A stretch of 64,000 nt of DNA from Shewanella eurypsychrophilus (GCF_007004545.3 NZ_CP045503.2:4620102-4684101), one strand, 5' to 3'. Numbered from the stretch's first letter, positions 36,643-46,013 are shown. The notes: a model not told the origin generated them from the sequence alone. Numbers and translations: made by a program.

Positions 36643-36750
36643 ATCTCTGCATGTCTCTGATAAAACTGCATGCCACAAGTAAAAATGAGTAGCAAATCTA
36701 TCTATTGACCCTCAACCCAATGAACTTATTGGTAACGGTGAAAAACGACC

Positions 36751-37284
36751 ATGAATAACAGCAAAATTTTAGACAAATTAGCATTAGATGAAACAAGCAG
36801 GTATTCGCCGAGCCACAAACTGTGCCTCTGCTTGAGCCTGTCTCTTTTTTGGTGGATTAACTCAAACTACAGCAACGCACTCCTGCTGTCATTGGGGGCC
36901 GCTTCTATCCTGCTCGTGCTCTTTATTGCGCACCGGATGGATGTGATCGACCATGAATCTCAGCCAGTTCACCTTTCACTGAAAATGCCTAGCTACCTGC
37001 TATGGCTAACCAAAGAGATCATTGTCTCCAACATCTCTGTGGTCAAACATATCTGGCTTGGCAATAGCAGCATCTCCCCCACCCTTGTCACGATAGATGC
37101 CAGTCAACGCACAGATCTCGGCAAGGTTATTTACGCCAACTCCATTACCTTGACGCCGGGCACGGTGGCGGTCGACATAGTCGGTGATCGCATGACCATC
37201 CACGCATTGATCAAGGAAAATATCGATACCTTAAAAGCCGGTGAGATGGATCGCCGAGTCACTGAATTGGAAAACAAATGTTAA
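36751..37284 (+). CDS. mnhE: Mrp Na+/H+ antiporter subunit E
   Basis: 177 residues, two N-terminal hydrophobic segments and a cytoplasmic domain. GKVIYANSITLTPGTVAVDI and DRMTIHAL are the MnhE/MrpE signature. First gene of a nine-gene operon; its stop overlaps the mnhF start (ATGTTAACTG). MrpE is an accessory membrane subunit needed for assembly of the multi-subunit sodium/proton antiporter. Confidence 0.9.
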   Translation: MNNSKILDKLALDETSRYSPSHKLCLCLSLSLFWWINSNYSNALLLSLGAASILLVLFIAHRMDVIDHESQPVHLSLKMPSYLLWLTKEIIVSNISVVKHIWLGNSSISPTLVTIDASQRTDLGKVIYANSITLTPGTVAVDIVGDRMTIHALIKENIDTLKAGEMDRRVTELENKC

Positions 37285-37574
37285 CTGCAGCCACTATCGC
37301 AATTCTTGTTGTCATGCTCCTCGCGATTATTCGCTGCGTCGTGGGGCCAACGCTATACGATCGCATCCTCGCATTTAATATGTTTGGCACTAAAACGGTG
37401 CTACTGATCTCGATACTGGGCTTTTTGATGGGACGACCCGAGTTTCTCGATATTGCCCTAGTATACGCCCTAATCAACTTTATCAGTGTTATCGGCGTAC
37501 TGCGCTTTTCTGACTCTATTGAGTTCAAGCACCCGCTTCAACAGCAGGCCTCACCTAAAGAGGATAAACAATGA
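37278..37574 (+). CDS. mnhF: Mrp antiporter subunit F
   Basis: 98 residues, three membrane helices. VVGPTLYDRILAFNMFGTK and PEFLDIALVYALINFISVIG are typical MnhF/MrpF. Overlaps mnhE by 7 bases and mnhG by 4. Confidence 0.9.
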   Translation: MLTAATIAILVVMLLAIIRCVVGPTLYDRILAFNMFGTKTVLLISILGFLMGRPEFLDIALVYALINFISVIGVLRFSDSIEFKHPLQQQASPKEDKQ

Positions 37575-37912
37575 ATCTCATACTCGAGATCGGCAGTGGT
37601 TTGTGTTTGCTGCTCGGCAGCTTTCTATGCCTATCCGGTGGTGTTGGCATCTTGCGCTTCCCAGATTTTTTTACCCGTATGCACGCGGTAGGTGTCACCG
37701 ATACCTTAGGTGCAGGGATGATACTTATCGGCCTAATGCTACAAGCCCCTGACGGGTTAGTACTGCTTAAGTTGATGATGGTTCTACTGTTCACCCTATT
37801 TATCAACCCTACAGCAAGTCATGCACTGGCCAAGGCAGCACTGCGTAACAACGTACAGCCCGTGCTTGACGAATCAACTAACAAGGGAGGGGACAAGCCA
37901 TCGAAACTTTAG
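37571..37912 (+). CDS. mnhG: Mrp antiporter subunit G
   Basis: 113 residues, three membrane helices with GGVGILRFPDFFTRMHAVGVTDTLG, the MnhG/MrpG signature. The C-terminal tail is hydrophilic. The next gene probably starts inside its last codons with an unusual ATC. Confidence 0.9.
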   Translation: MNLILEIGSGLCLLLGSFLCLSGGVGILRFPDFFTRMHAVGVTDTLGAGMILIGLMLQAPDGLVLLKLMMVLLFTLFINPTASHALAKAALRNNVQPVLDESTNKGGDKPSKL

Positions 37913-39045
37913 TTAATGTCGTTCTATTAAGCTTTCTCGTCGTTATTGCTATCGCCATAGTTCGAACAAAAGATCTGTTGGCCGTCGTAATGTTAACCGG
38001 GATCTACGGCTTACTATCAGCAAGCTTCTTTGTGGTGCTAGATGCTGTAGATGTGGCCTTTACCGAAGCCGCTGTTGGCGCTGGTATATCTGGCTTACTG
38101 ATGCTGGCAGCCATTACCATGACTGGCCGCACCGAGGCCCCTAAACGTCATAAGCCTCTGCTGGCTCTGCTGGTGGTATTTATCACAGGTGGAATGCTGA
38201 TCTACGGCACCTTAGATATGCCCTATTTTGGCAGTTTCGACGCCCCGGTTCATCAACATGTCGCCCCTCGCTATATTAATGATTCTATGCAGGAGGTCGG
38301 TGTACCCAATATTGTCACCTCAGTACTGGCCAGCTACCGTGCTTTTGACACCTTAGGTGAGGTCGCCGTTATCTTTACTGCCGGTATTGGTGTGCTGTCA
38401 CTGCTGTCACTGCCCCGACGCCGCAAGTCACTTCAATTAGATAAGAGCAGCGATGAGAGTAAAAAAGATCAGATGCATGAGCAGCATATGGTGCTGCGGA
38501 TCGTTAGCAAAATATTGATCCCCTTTATTCTGTTGTTTGCCCTCTATGTGCAGTTCCACGGCGACTTTGGCCCCGGAGGTGGTTTTCAAGCGGGTGTGAT
38601 TTTTGCCGCTGCGATCATCCTCTATGCCATGTTATTTGGACTAGACACCGCAAGGCGTGTCTTTAATCAGTCCTTGATCCAACTGATCGCTGCTATCGGC
38701 TTGTTGCTATACGCCAGCGTTGGCGTGGTCTCGCTATTTAACGGCGGCAACTTCTTAGATTACAACGTACTCGCTGCCGACCCTATTGCTGGTCAGCACT
38801 TAGGCATTCTGCTGATCGAACTGGGTGTTGGCTTCACCGTCACTGCGGTGATGATCATTATCTTTTTCAACTTTGCAGGCCGCAGAGAAGCACAACAGCA
38901 CGCTACTGAGCAGAGCAGCCTTGAGCTAATAAACAGCCCTGAGCTAATAAACAGTCCTGAGCTAATAAACAGTCCTGAACTAGACGCTACTGAACTCAAC
39001 AGCACTGAACAAAAAGGGGAGAGTAATGCTACTAGGACTCTATAA
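37900..39045 (+). CDS. mnhB: fused Mrp subunit: MrpA C-terminal part plus MrpB
   Basis: About 381 residues if begun at ATC 37900. The first helix IETLVNVVLLSFLVVIAIAI then DLLAVVMLTGIYGLLSASFF and DAVDVAFTEAAVGAGIS are the MrpA C-terminal (DUF4040) region; VPNIVTSVLASYRAFDTLGE is its MbhE-like second part; LRIVSKILIPFILLF and HGDFGPGGGFQAGVIFAAA are MrpB. The first standard start in frame, TTG 37978, would remove the first helix. GGGAGGGG lies 7 bases before the ATC, so initiation at ATC is likely. The C-terminal tail has an 18-base unit in triplicate (38923-38976), giving a repeated ELINSP. Confidence 0.8.
   Translation: METLVNVVLLSFLVVIAIAIVRTKDLLAVVMLTGIYGLLSASFFVVLDAVDVAFTEAAVGAGISGLLMLAAITMTGRTEAPKRHKPLLALLVVFITGGMLIYGTLDMPYFGSFDAPVHQHVAPRYINDSMQEVGVPNIVTSVLASYRAFDTLGEVAVIFTAGIGVLSLLSLPRRRKSLQLDKSSDESKKDQMHEQHMVLRIVSKILIPFILLFALYVQFHGDFGPGGGFQAGVIFAAAIILYAMLFGLDTARRVFNQSLIQLIAAIGLLLYASVGVVSLFNGGNFLDYNVLAADPIAGQHLGILLIELGVGFTVTAVMIIIFFNFAGRREAQQHATEQSSLELINSPELINSPELINSPELDATELNSTEQKGESNATRTL
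38923..38976 (+). repeat. in-frame 18-bp tandem triplication
   Basis: Three copies of GAGCTAATAAACAGYCCT within the hydrophilic tail of the fused A/B subunit. Length changes by whole units would keep the frame and alter only the tail. Confidence 0.9.
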
Positions 39046-39394
39046 CTACTGGATAGTGGTACTGCTGATGATGATCGGTTTCTATATCGTTATCGCCCAT
39101 GGCAACCTGATCAAAAAATTGGTTGGTTTAACGATTTTTCAGACTTCGGTTTTTATCTTTTACATCAGTATGGGCAATGTCGATAGCGGTAGCGCCCCCA
39201 TCTTGGCTGAAGGTGTGGCTCGCTACTCTAACCCCCTCCCTCATGTACTTATTCTCACCGCGATTGTGGTTGGTATTGCAACGACGGCGCTCGGTCTCGC
39301 ACTGGTCGTAAGAATCAAAGAGTCATATGGCTCAATCGAGGAGGATGAGATTCAAATTCAAGATCAGCTCACTGAGGATAAAACATCGTGCTAG
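39026..39394 (+). CDS. mnhC: Mrp antiporter subunit C
   Basis: 122 residues, NuoK-like: YWIVVLLMMIGFYIVIAHGN, KLVGLTIFQTSVFIFYISM, and PLPHVLILTAIVVGIATTAL. Overlaps the fused B gene by 20 bases. Part of the proton-channel core. Confidence 0.92.
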   Translation: MLLGLYNYWIVVLLMMIGFYIVIAHGNLIKKLVGLTIFQTSVFIFYISMGNVDSGSAPILAEGVARYSNPLPHVLILTAIVVGIATTALGLALVVRIKESYGSIEEDEIQIQDQLTEDKTSC

Positions 39395-40866
39395 CCCATC
39401 TGCCTATTTTACAAGTTATTGTGCCGCTGATGGCAGCGCCTTTATGCTGGTTCCTAAACCGCTCTAAGCTAGTGTGGCTATTTGCCCTATTGGTTTGCGC
39501 TTTTACCTGCCTCAATAGCATATTTCTACTGCAAGAGGTGATGTCCTCTGGCACCATTATCTATCAACTCGGCGGGTGGGATGCCCCTTGGGGGATCGAG
39601 TATCGCATCGATGAGCTCAACGCCCTTCTGCTGCTGATCATCTCAGCTGTCGGTACGGTAGTGCTGTTTGCAGCCCATACCAGTATTCAAAAAGAGCTAC
39701 CAGCAGATCGCCACACGCTCTTTTATAGCCTGTATCTACTATCAATAACGGGTATGTTTGGCATCGTCTCCACTGGAGATCTGTTCAATGTATTCGTATT
39801 TCTTGAGATCTCCTCACTATCAGCCTACGCCCTGATTGCTTTGGGCAAAGATAGACGCGCCCTTTGGGCCGCCTATCAGTATCTGATCATGGGCACTATC
39901 GGCGCCACCTTCATTCTGATCGGCATCGGCTTGCTGTACCAGATGACAGGTACCCTGAATATGGCAGATCTCGCCAATCGGCTTGAAGAGGTTAACCAAA
40001 CGCGCACTGTATTTGCCGCATTTGCCTTCTTAATCATCGGCGTCTGTCTGAAGCTGGCACTGTTCCCACTGCATCTGTGGTTACCAAATGCCTACGCCTA
40101 CGCCCCCTCAATAGTGACCGCATTCCTCGCTGCTACAGCGACTAAAGTGGCAGTTTACCTACTGATCCGCCTTAGCTTTACGGTATTTGGTATCGAGTTT
40201 TCCTTCTCCACCCTGCCGCTGCAGAGCATATTTATGGTGCTTGGGTTGGTCGGAATATTCGCGGCCTCAACGGCGGCGATATACAAAACCAATGTCAAAC
40301 ATATCTTCGCCTATTCGAGCATCGCTCAGGTTGGCTACATGATTATTGGCTTCGCGATAAACACCAGCACTGGGCTTATGGCTACCCTGCTACATCTGTT
40401 TAACCACGCCCTGATGAAGAGCGCCCTGTTTTTGGCGTTAGGCGCTGTGATGTACCGCATCGGCAGCGTACAGCTTAGCCAGTTCCAAGGCTTGGGACGA
40501 CAGATGCCGCTCACAATGGCAGCCATCGTTGTCGCTGGGTTGAGTTTGATTGGCGTGCCTTTGACTGTCGGGTTTGTCAGCAAATGGTACCTGCTTGTTG
40601 CCGCCGTAGAGGTGGGAATGTGGCCGGTAGCAGTACTGGTGTTACTGGGCTCACTACTGGCTGTGCTTTATATCTGGCGCATCGTTGAGATTGCCTACTT
40701 TAAGCCCCCTCTACCGGGTCGTGAAGCGGTGCAGGAAGCGCCTTGGACCTTCCTTGCCCCAATCTGGGCATTGGTACTGGCCAATATCTATTTTGGCATC
40801 GATACCCGTCTTAGTGTGCAGGTGGCACAGGCGGCTTCTCAAAGCTTGTTTGGAATTACCCCATGA
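39388..40866 (+). CDS. mnhD: Mrp antiporter subunit D (first of three)
   Basis: 492 residues, about 14 membrane helices of the NuoL/M/N family. Key charged residues are intact: Glu in VFVFLEISSLSAYALI, Lys in CLKLALFPLHLWLPNAY and Lys in ATKVAVYLL. GTG start overlapping mnhC by 7 bases. Its closest type is MrpD. Confidence 0.92.
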   Translation: MLAHLPILQVIVPLMAAPLCWFLNRSKLVWLFALLVCAFTCLNSIFLLQEVMSSGTIIYQLGGWDAPWGIEYRIDELNALLLLIISAVGTVVLFAAHTSIQKELPADRHTLFYSLYLLSITGMFGIVSTGDLFNVFVFLEISSLSAYALIALGKDRRALWAAYQYLIMGTIGATFILIGIGLLYQMTGTLNMADLANRLEEVNQTRTVFAAFAFLIIGVCLKLALFPLHLWLPNAYAYAPSIVTAFLAATATKVAVYLLIRLSFTVFGIEFSFSTLPLQSIFMVLGLVGIFAASTAAIYKTNVKHIFAYSSIAQVGYMIIGFAINTSTGLMATLLHLFNHALMKSALFLALGAVMYRIGSVQLSQFQGLGRQMPLTMAAIVVAGLSLIGVPLTVGFVSKWYLLVAAVEVGMWPVAVLVLLGSLLAVLYIWRIVEIAYFKPPLPGREAVQEAPWTFLAPIWALVLANIYFGIDTRLSVQVAQAASQSLFGITP

Positions 40867-42353
40867 ATCTATCTTTGGAGCTGTTACTGCAGCTAACCAT
40901 TATCTTGCCTCTGCTTGCCACTCTGGCGATCGTGGCAACGGGAAAACATCCCAACCTTCGTGAGGCTGTCACCATAAGTTTCAGCCTTGCGGTGCTCTTT
41001 TGTGTGATAAACCTATATCAAGGGCTAAGCGCTGGAGCCTCTATCGAGGTGTTTTGGTGGCAATTGATGCCAGGCCTAGAGGTCAGCTTTGCGGTTGAGC
41101 CACTAGGCATGCTATTCGCCCTCATTGCCAGCTTTCTCTGGCTCATCACCACCCTTTACGCCATCGGCTATATGCGTGGCCACGGGGAGGATAACCAAAC
41201 CCGTTTCTACCTCTGCTTCGCATTAGCCATAAGCGCGGTGATGGGGCTGGCATTTTCGGCCAACCTATTTACCCTGTTTATCTTCTATGAAGTATTAACC
41301 CTGTCCACCTATCCTTTAGTGACCCATGCAGGTACCGAAAAGGCCAAGCAGGGCGGGCGAGTTTATTTAGGTATCTTGCTCGGCACCTCTATCGCCTTTT
41401 TCCTACTGGCGATAATCTTAACCTGGTTTGTGGCCGGCACCCTGGACTTCACCCCTGGCGGTGTATTTGGTGACAATGTCGATACCAGCTTAGTGGGCGC
41501 AATACTGGTGTTGTTTGTATTTGGTATCGGTAAAGCGGCGATCATGCCGTTCCATCGCTGGCTACCCGCCGCTATGGTCGCGCCAACACCGGTGAGCGCC
41601 CTGCTTCACGCGGTTGCAGTCGTTAAGGCTGGGGTATTTACCATATTAAAGGTCTGTGTGTTTATCTTTGGTATCGAGCTACTGCCAACCCTGCCGACAA
41701 CCGAGTTCCTGCTCTATCTAGCGGGCGCATCTGTGCTGCTCGCCTCGATAGTTGCGATGCGTCAAGACAACCTGAAAGCACGGCTTGCTTACTCTACGAT
41801 AAGCCAGCTGGGCTATATCACCATAGGCGCACTGCTAGCCACCTCATCAGGGGTTATCGGTAGCTCAATGCACATCGCTACCCACGCTTTTGGCAAGATC
41901 ACCCTGTTCTTCTGTGCTGGCGCTATTTTGGTGGCAACCCATAAATCGAAAGTCAGCGAAATGCGCGGTCTGGGCTTTACTATGCCAGTCACCATGGCAG
42001 CCTTTTTTATCGCTAGTTTGAGTATTATTGGCGTGCCACCAGCAGGCGGTACTTGGAGTAAGTGGTTCCTGTTGATGGGCACCATTGAGACAGGTTACTG
42101 GGTCATTATGATGGTGCTGATGGTGAGCTCACTGCTCAATATCGCCTACCTACTGCCTATTCCCTACCATGCATTTTTCCCAGGCAAGGGACACCCAGCA
42201 GAAAAGGCTGGGGTCAAGGAAGCGCCGCTAATCTCATTAGTCGCGATAGCTGTCACCACCTTAGGTTGCCTTATCTTGTTCATCTATCCACAGCCCCTCT
42301 ATGAGTTGGCCAAAACCATCTTAACTGTACCTGGAGTCAGCCATGGACATTAA
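40863..42353 (+). CDS. second MrpD/NuoM-like antiporter subunit
   Basis: 496 residues, again a full NuoL/M/N fold. Glu in LFIFYEVLTLSTYPLV, Lys in GIGKAAIMPFHRWLPAAM, Lys in AVVKAGVFTI are present, so it can conduct protons. Starts with ATGA overlap on the first D gene. Standard Mrp has MrpA and MrpD as two antiporter-like subunits; here there are three plus a truncated MrpA. Confidence 0.88.
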   Translation: MNLSLELLLQLTIILPLLATLAIVATGKHPNLREAVTISFSLAVLFCVINLYQGLSAGASIEVFWWQLMPGLEVSFAVEPLGMLFALIASFLWLITTLYAIGYMRGHGEDNQTRFYLCFALAISAVMGLAFSANLFTLFIFYEVLTLSTYPLVTHAGTEKAKQGGRVYLGILLGTSIAFFLLAIILTWFVAGTLDFTPGGVFGDNVDTSLVGAILVLFVFGIGKAAIMPFHRWLPAAMVAPTPVSALLHAVAVVKAGVFTILKVCVFIFGIELLPTLPTTEFLLYLAGASVLLASIVAMRQDNLKARLAYSTISQLGYITIGALLATSSGVIGSSMHIATHAFGKITLFFCAGAILVATHKSKVSEMRGLGFTMPVTMAAFFIASLSIIGVPPAGGTWSKWFLLMGTIETGYWVIMMVLMVSSLLNIAYLLPIPYHAFFPGKGHPAEKAGVKEAPLISLVAIAVTTLGCLILFIYPQPLYELAKTILTVPGVSHGH

Positions 42354-42765
42354 CAAGAGCAATAACGAGAAAAGTGACGAGAAAGATGACAAGCAGTACT
42401 TCTTTGATAATCCCAAAAATACCAAGTGGGTTATGAATATTTTCTATGCCTGCTGTGTTCTCGTCGTGGTGCTTGATTTTGTTATCAATCGCCATGTCTA
42501 TCATAGCTGGGAAAACCTACCCGCCTTCTACCCCATCTATGGCTTTGTCGGCTGTGTAGTCTTGGTGGTCATCGCTAGCTGGATGCGAACCTTTCTGATG
42601 CGCTCAGAGGACTATTACGACAAGAGTGATGACAAAGGTTGCGACCATCCTGATGACGATCATGACCAAGAGCATTTAGAAAAAAACAATGATGAAAACA
42701 CCCACAAGGGTGCAAGCAATCAGACTGAAAACAAAAAAATAGGTGATCACAATGTGGATGCTTGA
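42343..42765 (+). CDS. small membrane protein with acidic/His tail, Mrp operon
   Basis: 140 residues: charged N-terminus (SNNEKSDEKDDKQYFFDNPK), two membrane helices (IFYACCVLVVVLDFVI, IYGFVGCVVLVVIASW) and a C-terminal tail rich in Asp, Glu and His (DHPDDDHDQEHLEKNNDE). Overlaps both neighbours, so it is a true operon member. Not a known Mrp subunit. The tail could bind metal or buffer protons at the cytoplasmic face; that is speculation. Confidence 0.75.
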   Translation: MDINKSNNEKSDEKDDKQYFFDNPKNTKWVMNIFYACCVLVVVLDFVINRHVYHSWENLPAFYPIYGFVGCVVLVVIASWMRTFLMRSEDYYDKSDDKGCDHPDDDHDQEHLEKNNDENTHKGASNQTENKKIGDHNVDA

Positions 42766-44464
42766 GATACCGCCCTTTACCCTGTTCTTTATAGGCGGGC
42801 TTATTGCTGCACTGACCCGGGGCAAAATACGCGGTGCAATAATGGTGGCCATTCCAGTCATTAGCGCAATGCACCTGTGGACTGTGCCTGAAGGCATTCA
42901 TCTGCAGATAGCATTTTTAGATTATGAGTTGGTACCCTATCGCGCTGACAAACTGAGCCTGATGTTTGGCTATGTATTTCATATAGCCGCATTCATCTCC
43001 ATTATCTACTCGCTGCATGTCAAAGATACCGTACAACAGGTCGCTGCCATGCTCTATGCAGGTAGTGCACTGGGCGCGGTATTTGCCGGCGATCTGCTGA
43101 CGCTATTTGTATTCTGGGAGTTACTGGCATTTACCTCGGTATTTTTGATCTGGGCGCGCAGAACCTCCCGCGCTTATCATGCCGGTATGCGCTACCTGAT
43201 CATTCAAGTGCTATCAGGCGTCATCTTATTGGTAGGCGCACTGTTTTATGCCGCTGACACAGGCTCTCTGGCCTTTGGCTATATTGGTCTAGACAGCATT
43301 GCTGGCTGGCTAATATTGATCGCCTTTGGCATTAAATGTGCGTTTCCCTTTGCCCATAACTGGCTCACCGATGCCTATCCAGAAGCAACGCCAACCGGGA
43401 CAGTTCTGCTTAGTGCATTTACCACTAAGGTAGCCGTATATGCACTGGCGCGCGCCTACCCAGGCACCGAGCTTTTAGTGTACATTGGCGCAGCCATGAC
43501 CTGCTTCCCAATCTTCTTTGCAGTAATCGAAAATGATCTCCGTAGAGTATTGGCCTACAGCCTGATAAACCAGGTGGGCTTTATGGTGGTCGGTATTGGT
43601 ATCGGTACTGCTCTGGCCATAAACGGCGCGATTGCACATGCATTTAACGATGTGATCTTTAAAGGCCTGCTGTTTATGAGCATGGGCGCAGTATTACATA
43701 TGACGGGCAGAATTAACGGCTCAGATCTGGGCGGCCTGTATAAAACCATGCCCAAAACCACGATACTCTGTATCGTAGGCGCGGCCTCTATCTCAGCCTT
43801 CCCGCTGTTCAGTGGTTTTGTCAGCAAATCTATGGTGATGTCTGCAGCCCTTGAAAACGGTTATGACTGGATCTGGTTGATGCTACTGTTCGCCTCTGCG
43901 GGCGTGTTCCATCATGCTGGGATTAAGATCCCCTACTTTGCCTTCTTCGCCCACGACTCAGGCCTACGCGCCAGCGATCCACCTCGCAATATGTTGTTCG
44001 CGATGTTTATCGCCGCCAGCCTCTGTATTGCCATCGGTATCTACCCTGCGGCGCTATACTCGCTGCTGCCATACGATACGGGTTACAACCCATATGATGC
44101 GACCCACGTATTAGCACAAACTCAGTTGCTGCTGTTCTCAGCCTTAGCGTTCGTTTGGTTAAATATCAGAGGGATGTATCCGCCAGAGCTGCGCTCGACC
44201 AACTTAGATGTGGATTGGATCTACAGGCGCGCCATTCCCAATGTGCTTGCCAGAGTGTTTGCGGCCATTTGGAAAGCAGACGGCGCACTTCGCAACGCGG
44301 TACTTGGAAAATGGAGCCAATGCCAACGCTTTATTGCTAGCAAGCATAAAGGGCTAGGTGGCCTGCTGTCAGGCTCATACCCTGCAGGCAATATGGTGCT
44401 CTGGGTAGGCGTGCTGCTAGCGTCTTATCTGTTTATCGGGTTTGTGAATAAGTTGATGGCTTAG
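42752..44464 (+). CDS. third NuoL/MrpD-like antiporter subunit
   Basis: About 570 residues. Glu in LFVFWELLAFTSVFLIW, Lys in GIKCAFPFAHNWLTDAY, Lys in TTKVAVYALARAY are intact. After the core a C-terminal region of about 100 residues includes amphipathic and membrane segments (MYPPELRSTNLDVDWIYRR is a MrpD-like NuoL tail). ATG at 42752 with AGGTG is preferred over GTG 42743. Last gene of the operon, followed by a strong terminator. Confidence 0.88.
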   Translation: MWMLEIPPFTLFFIGGLIAALTRGKIRGAIMVAIPVISAMHLWTVPEGIHLQIAFLDYELVPYRADKLSLMFGYVFHIAAFISIIYSLHVKDTVQQVAAMLYAGSALGAVFAGDLLTLFVFWELLAFTSVFLIWARRTSRAYHAGMRYLIIQVLSGVILLVGALFYAADTGSLAFGYIGLDSIAGWLILIAFGIKCAFPFAHNWLTDAYPEATPTGTVLLSAFTTKVAVYALARAYPGTELLVYIGAAMTCFPIFFAVIENDLRRVLAYSLINQVGFMVVGIGIGTALAINGAIAHAFNDVIFKGLLFMSMGAVLHMTGRINGSDLGGLYKTMPKTTILCIVGAASISAFPLFSGFVSKSMVMSAALENGYDWIWLMLLFASAGVFHHAGIKIPYFAFFAHDSGLRASDPPRNMLFAMFIAASLCIAIGIYPAALYSLLPYDTGYNPYDATHVLAQTQLLLFSALAFVWLNIRGMYPPELRSTNLDVDWIYRRAIPNVLARVFAAIWKADGALRNAVLGKWSQCQRFIASKHKGLGGLLSGSYPAGNMVLWVGVLLASYLFIGFVNKLMA

Positions 44465-44517
44465 GTTTTTAGATAGGGCTTGAGTAAAGGGCTCTTGTAG
44501 AAAGCATTGAATTAGGG

Positions 44518-44551
44518 CGACTTGCATTGGGGGATGTGGGTCGTTTTTTTT
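44518..44551 (+). terminator. intrinsic terminator of the Mrp operon
   Basis: A 10-bp stem (CGACTTGCAT with ATGTGGGTCG, three G-T pairs) with a 6-base loop, followed by eight T. 54 bases after the last stop. Confidence 0.8.
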
Positions 44552-44594
44552 AATGGGGCAGACTCTTATCCAGAGAGATCCCATTCAGAAGCCA

Positions 44595-44729
44595 AAATGA
44601 CGTTACTGCCGATGGTAACTCTCTATTACAAGAAAGAAGCCGATGACTTTCGCCGCGGAGTTGACTGTTGTCAATGAGCAGCGAAAAACTGAGGCTGAAG
44701 CAGTATTACCTAGGCCAAGTAGTCATTTA
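44595..44729. repeat. long repeat copy R1 (shared with 46245-46493)
   Basis: Contains GACGTTACTGCCGATGGTAA, TTTCGCCGCGGAGTTGACT and GAGGCTGAAGCAGTATTACC. The same order occurs at 46376-46493, a shorter copy at 46076-46143 and a diverged one at 46245-46376. R1 ends exactly at the stop of the 44727 gene, as R4 ends at the gcvP stop. Confidence 0.8.
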
Positions 44730-45140
44730 TTCCAAAGCCAACAACCCATGCTGCACTGCAATAGTATTGGCTACAGCAGTCAATCTGGCTTTTATCTCCT
44801 GTTCAATACCAGCGCCATCCCGTACCAAATCATCAATCGCAATAAAAGCTATCGTCGTCAAATTACTGCTTTCATAATGATACGCGTAGCCTGTCTCCAC
44901 CACCCAACTATCAGCCGTCAGTTGTTTCTCCTCCAATGACCTGACCAGAGTAAAATCAAAAGAGAGGATAAAATTGTCATCACCATACCAATCCGCTTTG
45001 AGCGCCTGAAAGTTGATCCACATCTCCAACTGACGCAACAGTGGCTTGAGTGATTTTGAGAAGCGAGGATCTGCCCCAATCGTGATCGGCAAGCTCTGCT
45101 GTAACTGCTCTACAGTCAGTCCCTCAATATCTTCTAGCAT
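44727..45140 (-). CDS. hypothetical protein, 137 residues
   Basis: Taken from the ATG at 45140 (MLEDIEGLTVEQLQQSLPI). The frame is open to 45242, but those extra codons come from a REP-like repeat (CCCGGCCAACAAGCATTG) and are unlikely to be original. Contains LLRQLEMWINFQALKADWYGD and a predicted mixed alpha/beta core; no signal or membrane segment. A fragment of a relative lies at 35374-35455, so the gene belongs to a small multi-copy family. Function unknown. Confidence 0.6.
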   Translation of the reverse strand: MLEDIEGLTVEQLQQSLPITIGADPRFSKSLKPLLRQLEMWINFQALKADWYGDDNFILSFDFTLVRSLEEKQLTADSWVVETGYAYHYESSNLTTIAFIAIDDLVRDGAGIEQEIKARLTAVANTIAVQHGLLALE

Positions 45141-45415
45141 GGAAAGATCCCGTTGCTCATTACGATTACTAAGGTGATTCTGCTCGCTAACGATCTGAGA
45201 TGCAATAAAAAATAAAAGGACTAGATCCCGGCCAACAAGCATTGCTGGGATGACAGAATAAAAGAATAAGGCGCTAGGCTCCAGCCCACAAGCATTGCTG
45301 AAGTGATGGCTAAACCCCCTTTCCTGTCCATCGCAATCCCTGCGATCGGGGATAACTACCTCTGACCTACAGTGACGCAGAAGATGTATCTAGAACACTT
45401 CCTGCTATGTACAAA

Positions 45416-45441
45416 AAAGCGAACCACTTAGGGTTCGCTTT
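45416..45441. terminator. terminator-like stem 1
   Basis: AAAGCGAACC (45416-45425) pairs with GGTTCGCTTT (45432-45441), A tract before and T after, so it could act on both strands. Near copies at 45957-45983 and 46202-46229. Confidence 0.6.
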
Positions 45442-45446
45442 GATCA

Positions 45447-45495
45447 CTTCGCAGCTAAAGCCGCTCCTACATCAAAAGCCGCTCCTACATCAAAA
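45447..45495. repeat. REP-like sequence with 18-bp tandem unit
   Basis: A CAGCTAAAGCCGCTCCT core with the unit GCCGCTCCTACATCAAAA repeated twice (45460-45477, 45478-45495). Confidence 0.75.
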
Positions 45496-45956
45496 GCCCG
45501 TCGATGATGTTCCATACATCATTCGACATTTCCTCCATACTTGGAGGTCAGGTTCCAGCCAACAAGCACACCGGAATGATGGTCGTGGCCAGCCTGAATT
45601 GCAAACGAGATAAAAGGGTCGTAGTCCATCCGTTCCAAATACCGCCGCAGGTTACAATATTCCCCGTTGGAAGTTGCCGAAGTTCTTCGCAGAAAATAGC
45701 GTAAGCCCCACACGGATGTGGGCTAGTTTTCGGGGGGCATGGACACCCCATCGGAAGCGTTAGCTATTTTCAAAAAAGACCAGAGGAAGACAACTTCGCC
45801 GGGGCGTTAGGGTGGATGCAAGGAGGGCGAGGACGAGCAGTCCTCCTTGCCCTGGTGTGGAATGGAATTTCACGACGTTAGTGGCCGACAGGCCATAAGA
45901 AAAAAGCATAGATCCCGGCTAAAAGCATCACCGGGATGACGGGTTAAAGAGCATAA

Positions 45957-46013
45957 AAAAACGAACCACTAGGGGTTCGCTTTAATCACTTCGCGGCTAA
46001 AGCCGCTCCTACA
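45957..46013. repeat. terminator-like stem 2 plus REP-like sequence
   Basis: A second CGAACC/GGTTCG stem followed at 45989-46013 by GCGGCTAAAGCCGCTCCT, the same order as in 45416-45495. The REP stem GCGGCT/AGCCGC is of the Pseudomonas-like type mobilised by RAYT transposases. Confidence 0.75.

Noticed and set aside
45407..45751. Several overlapping 60-70 codon frames in the repeat region
   Set aside because: They follow REP-like and hairpin sequences on both strands; repeat structure explains the open frames.
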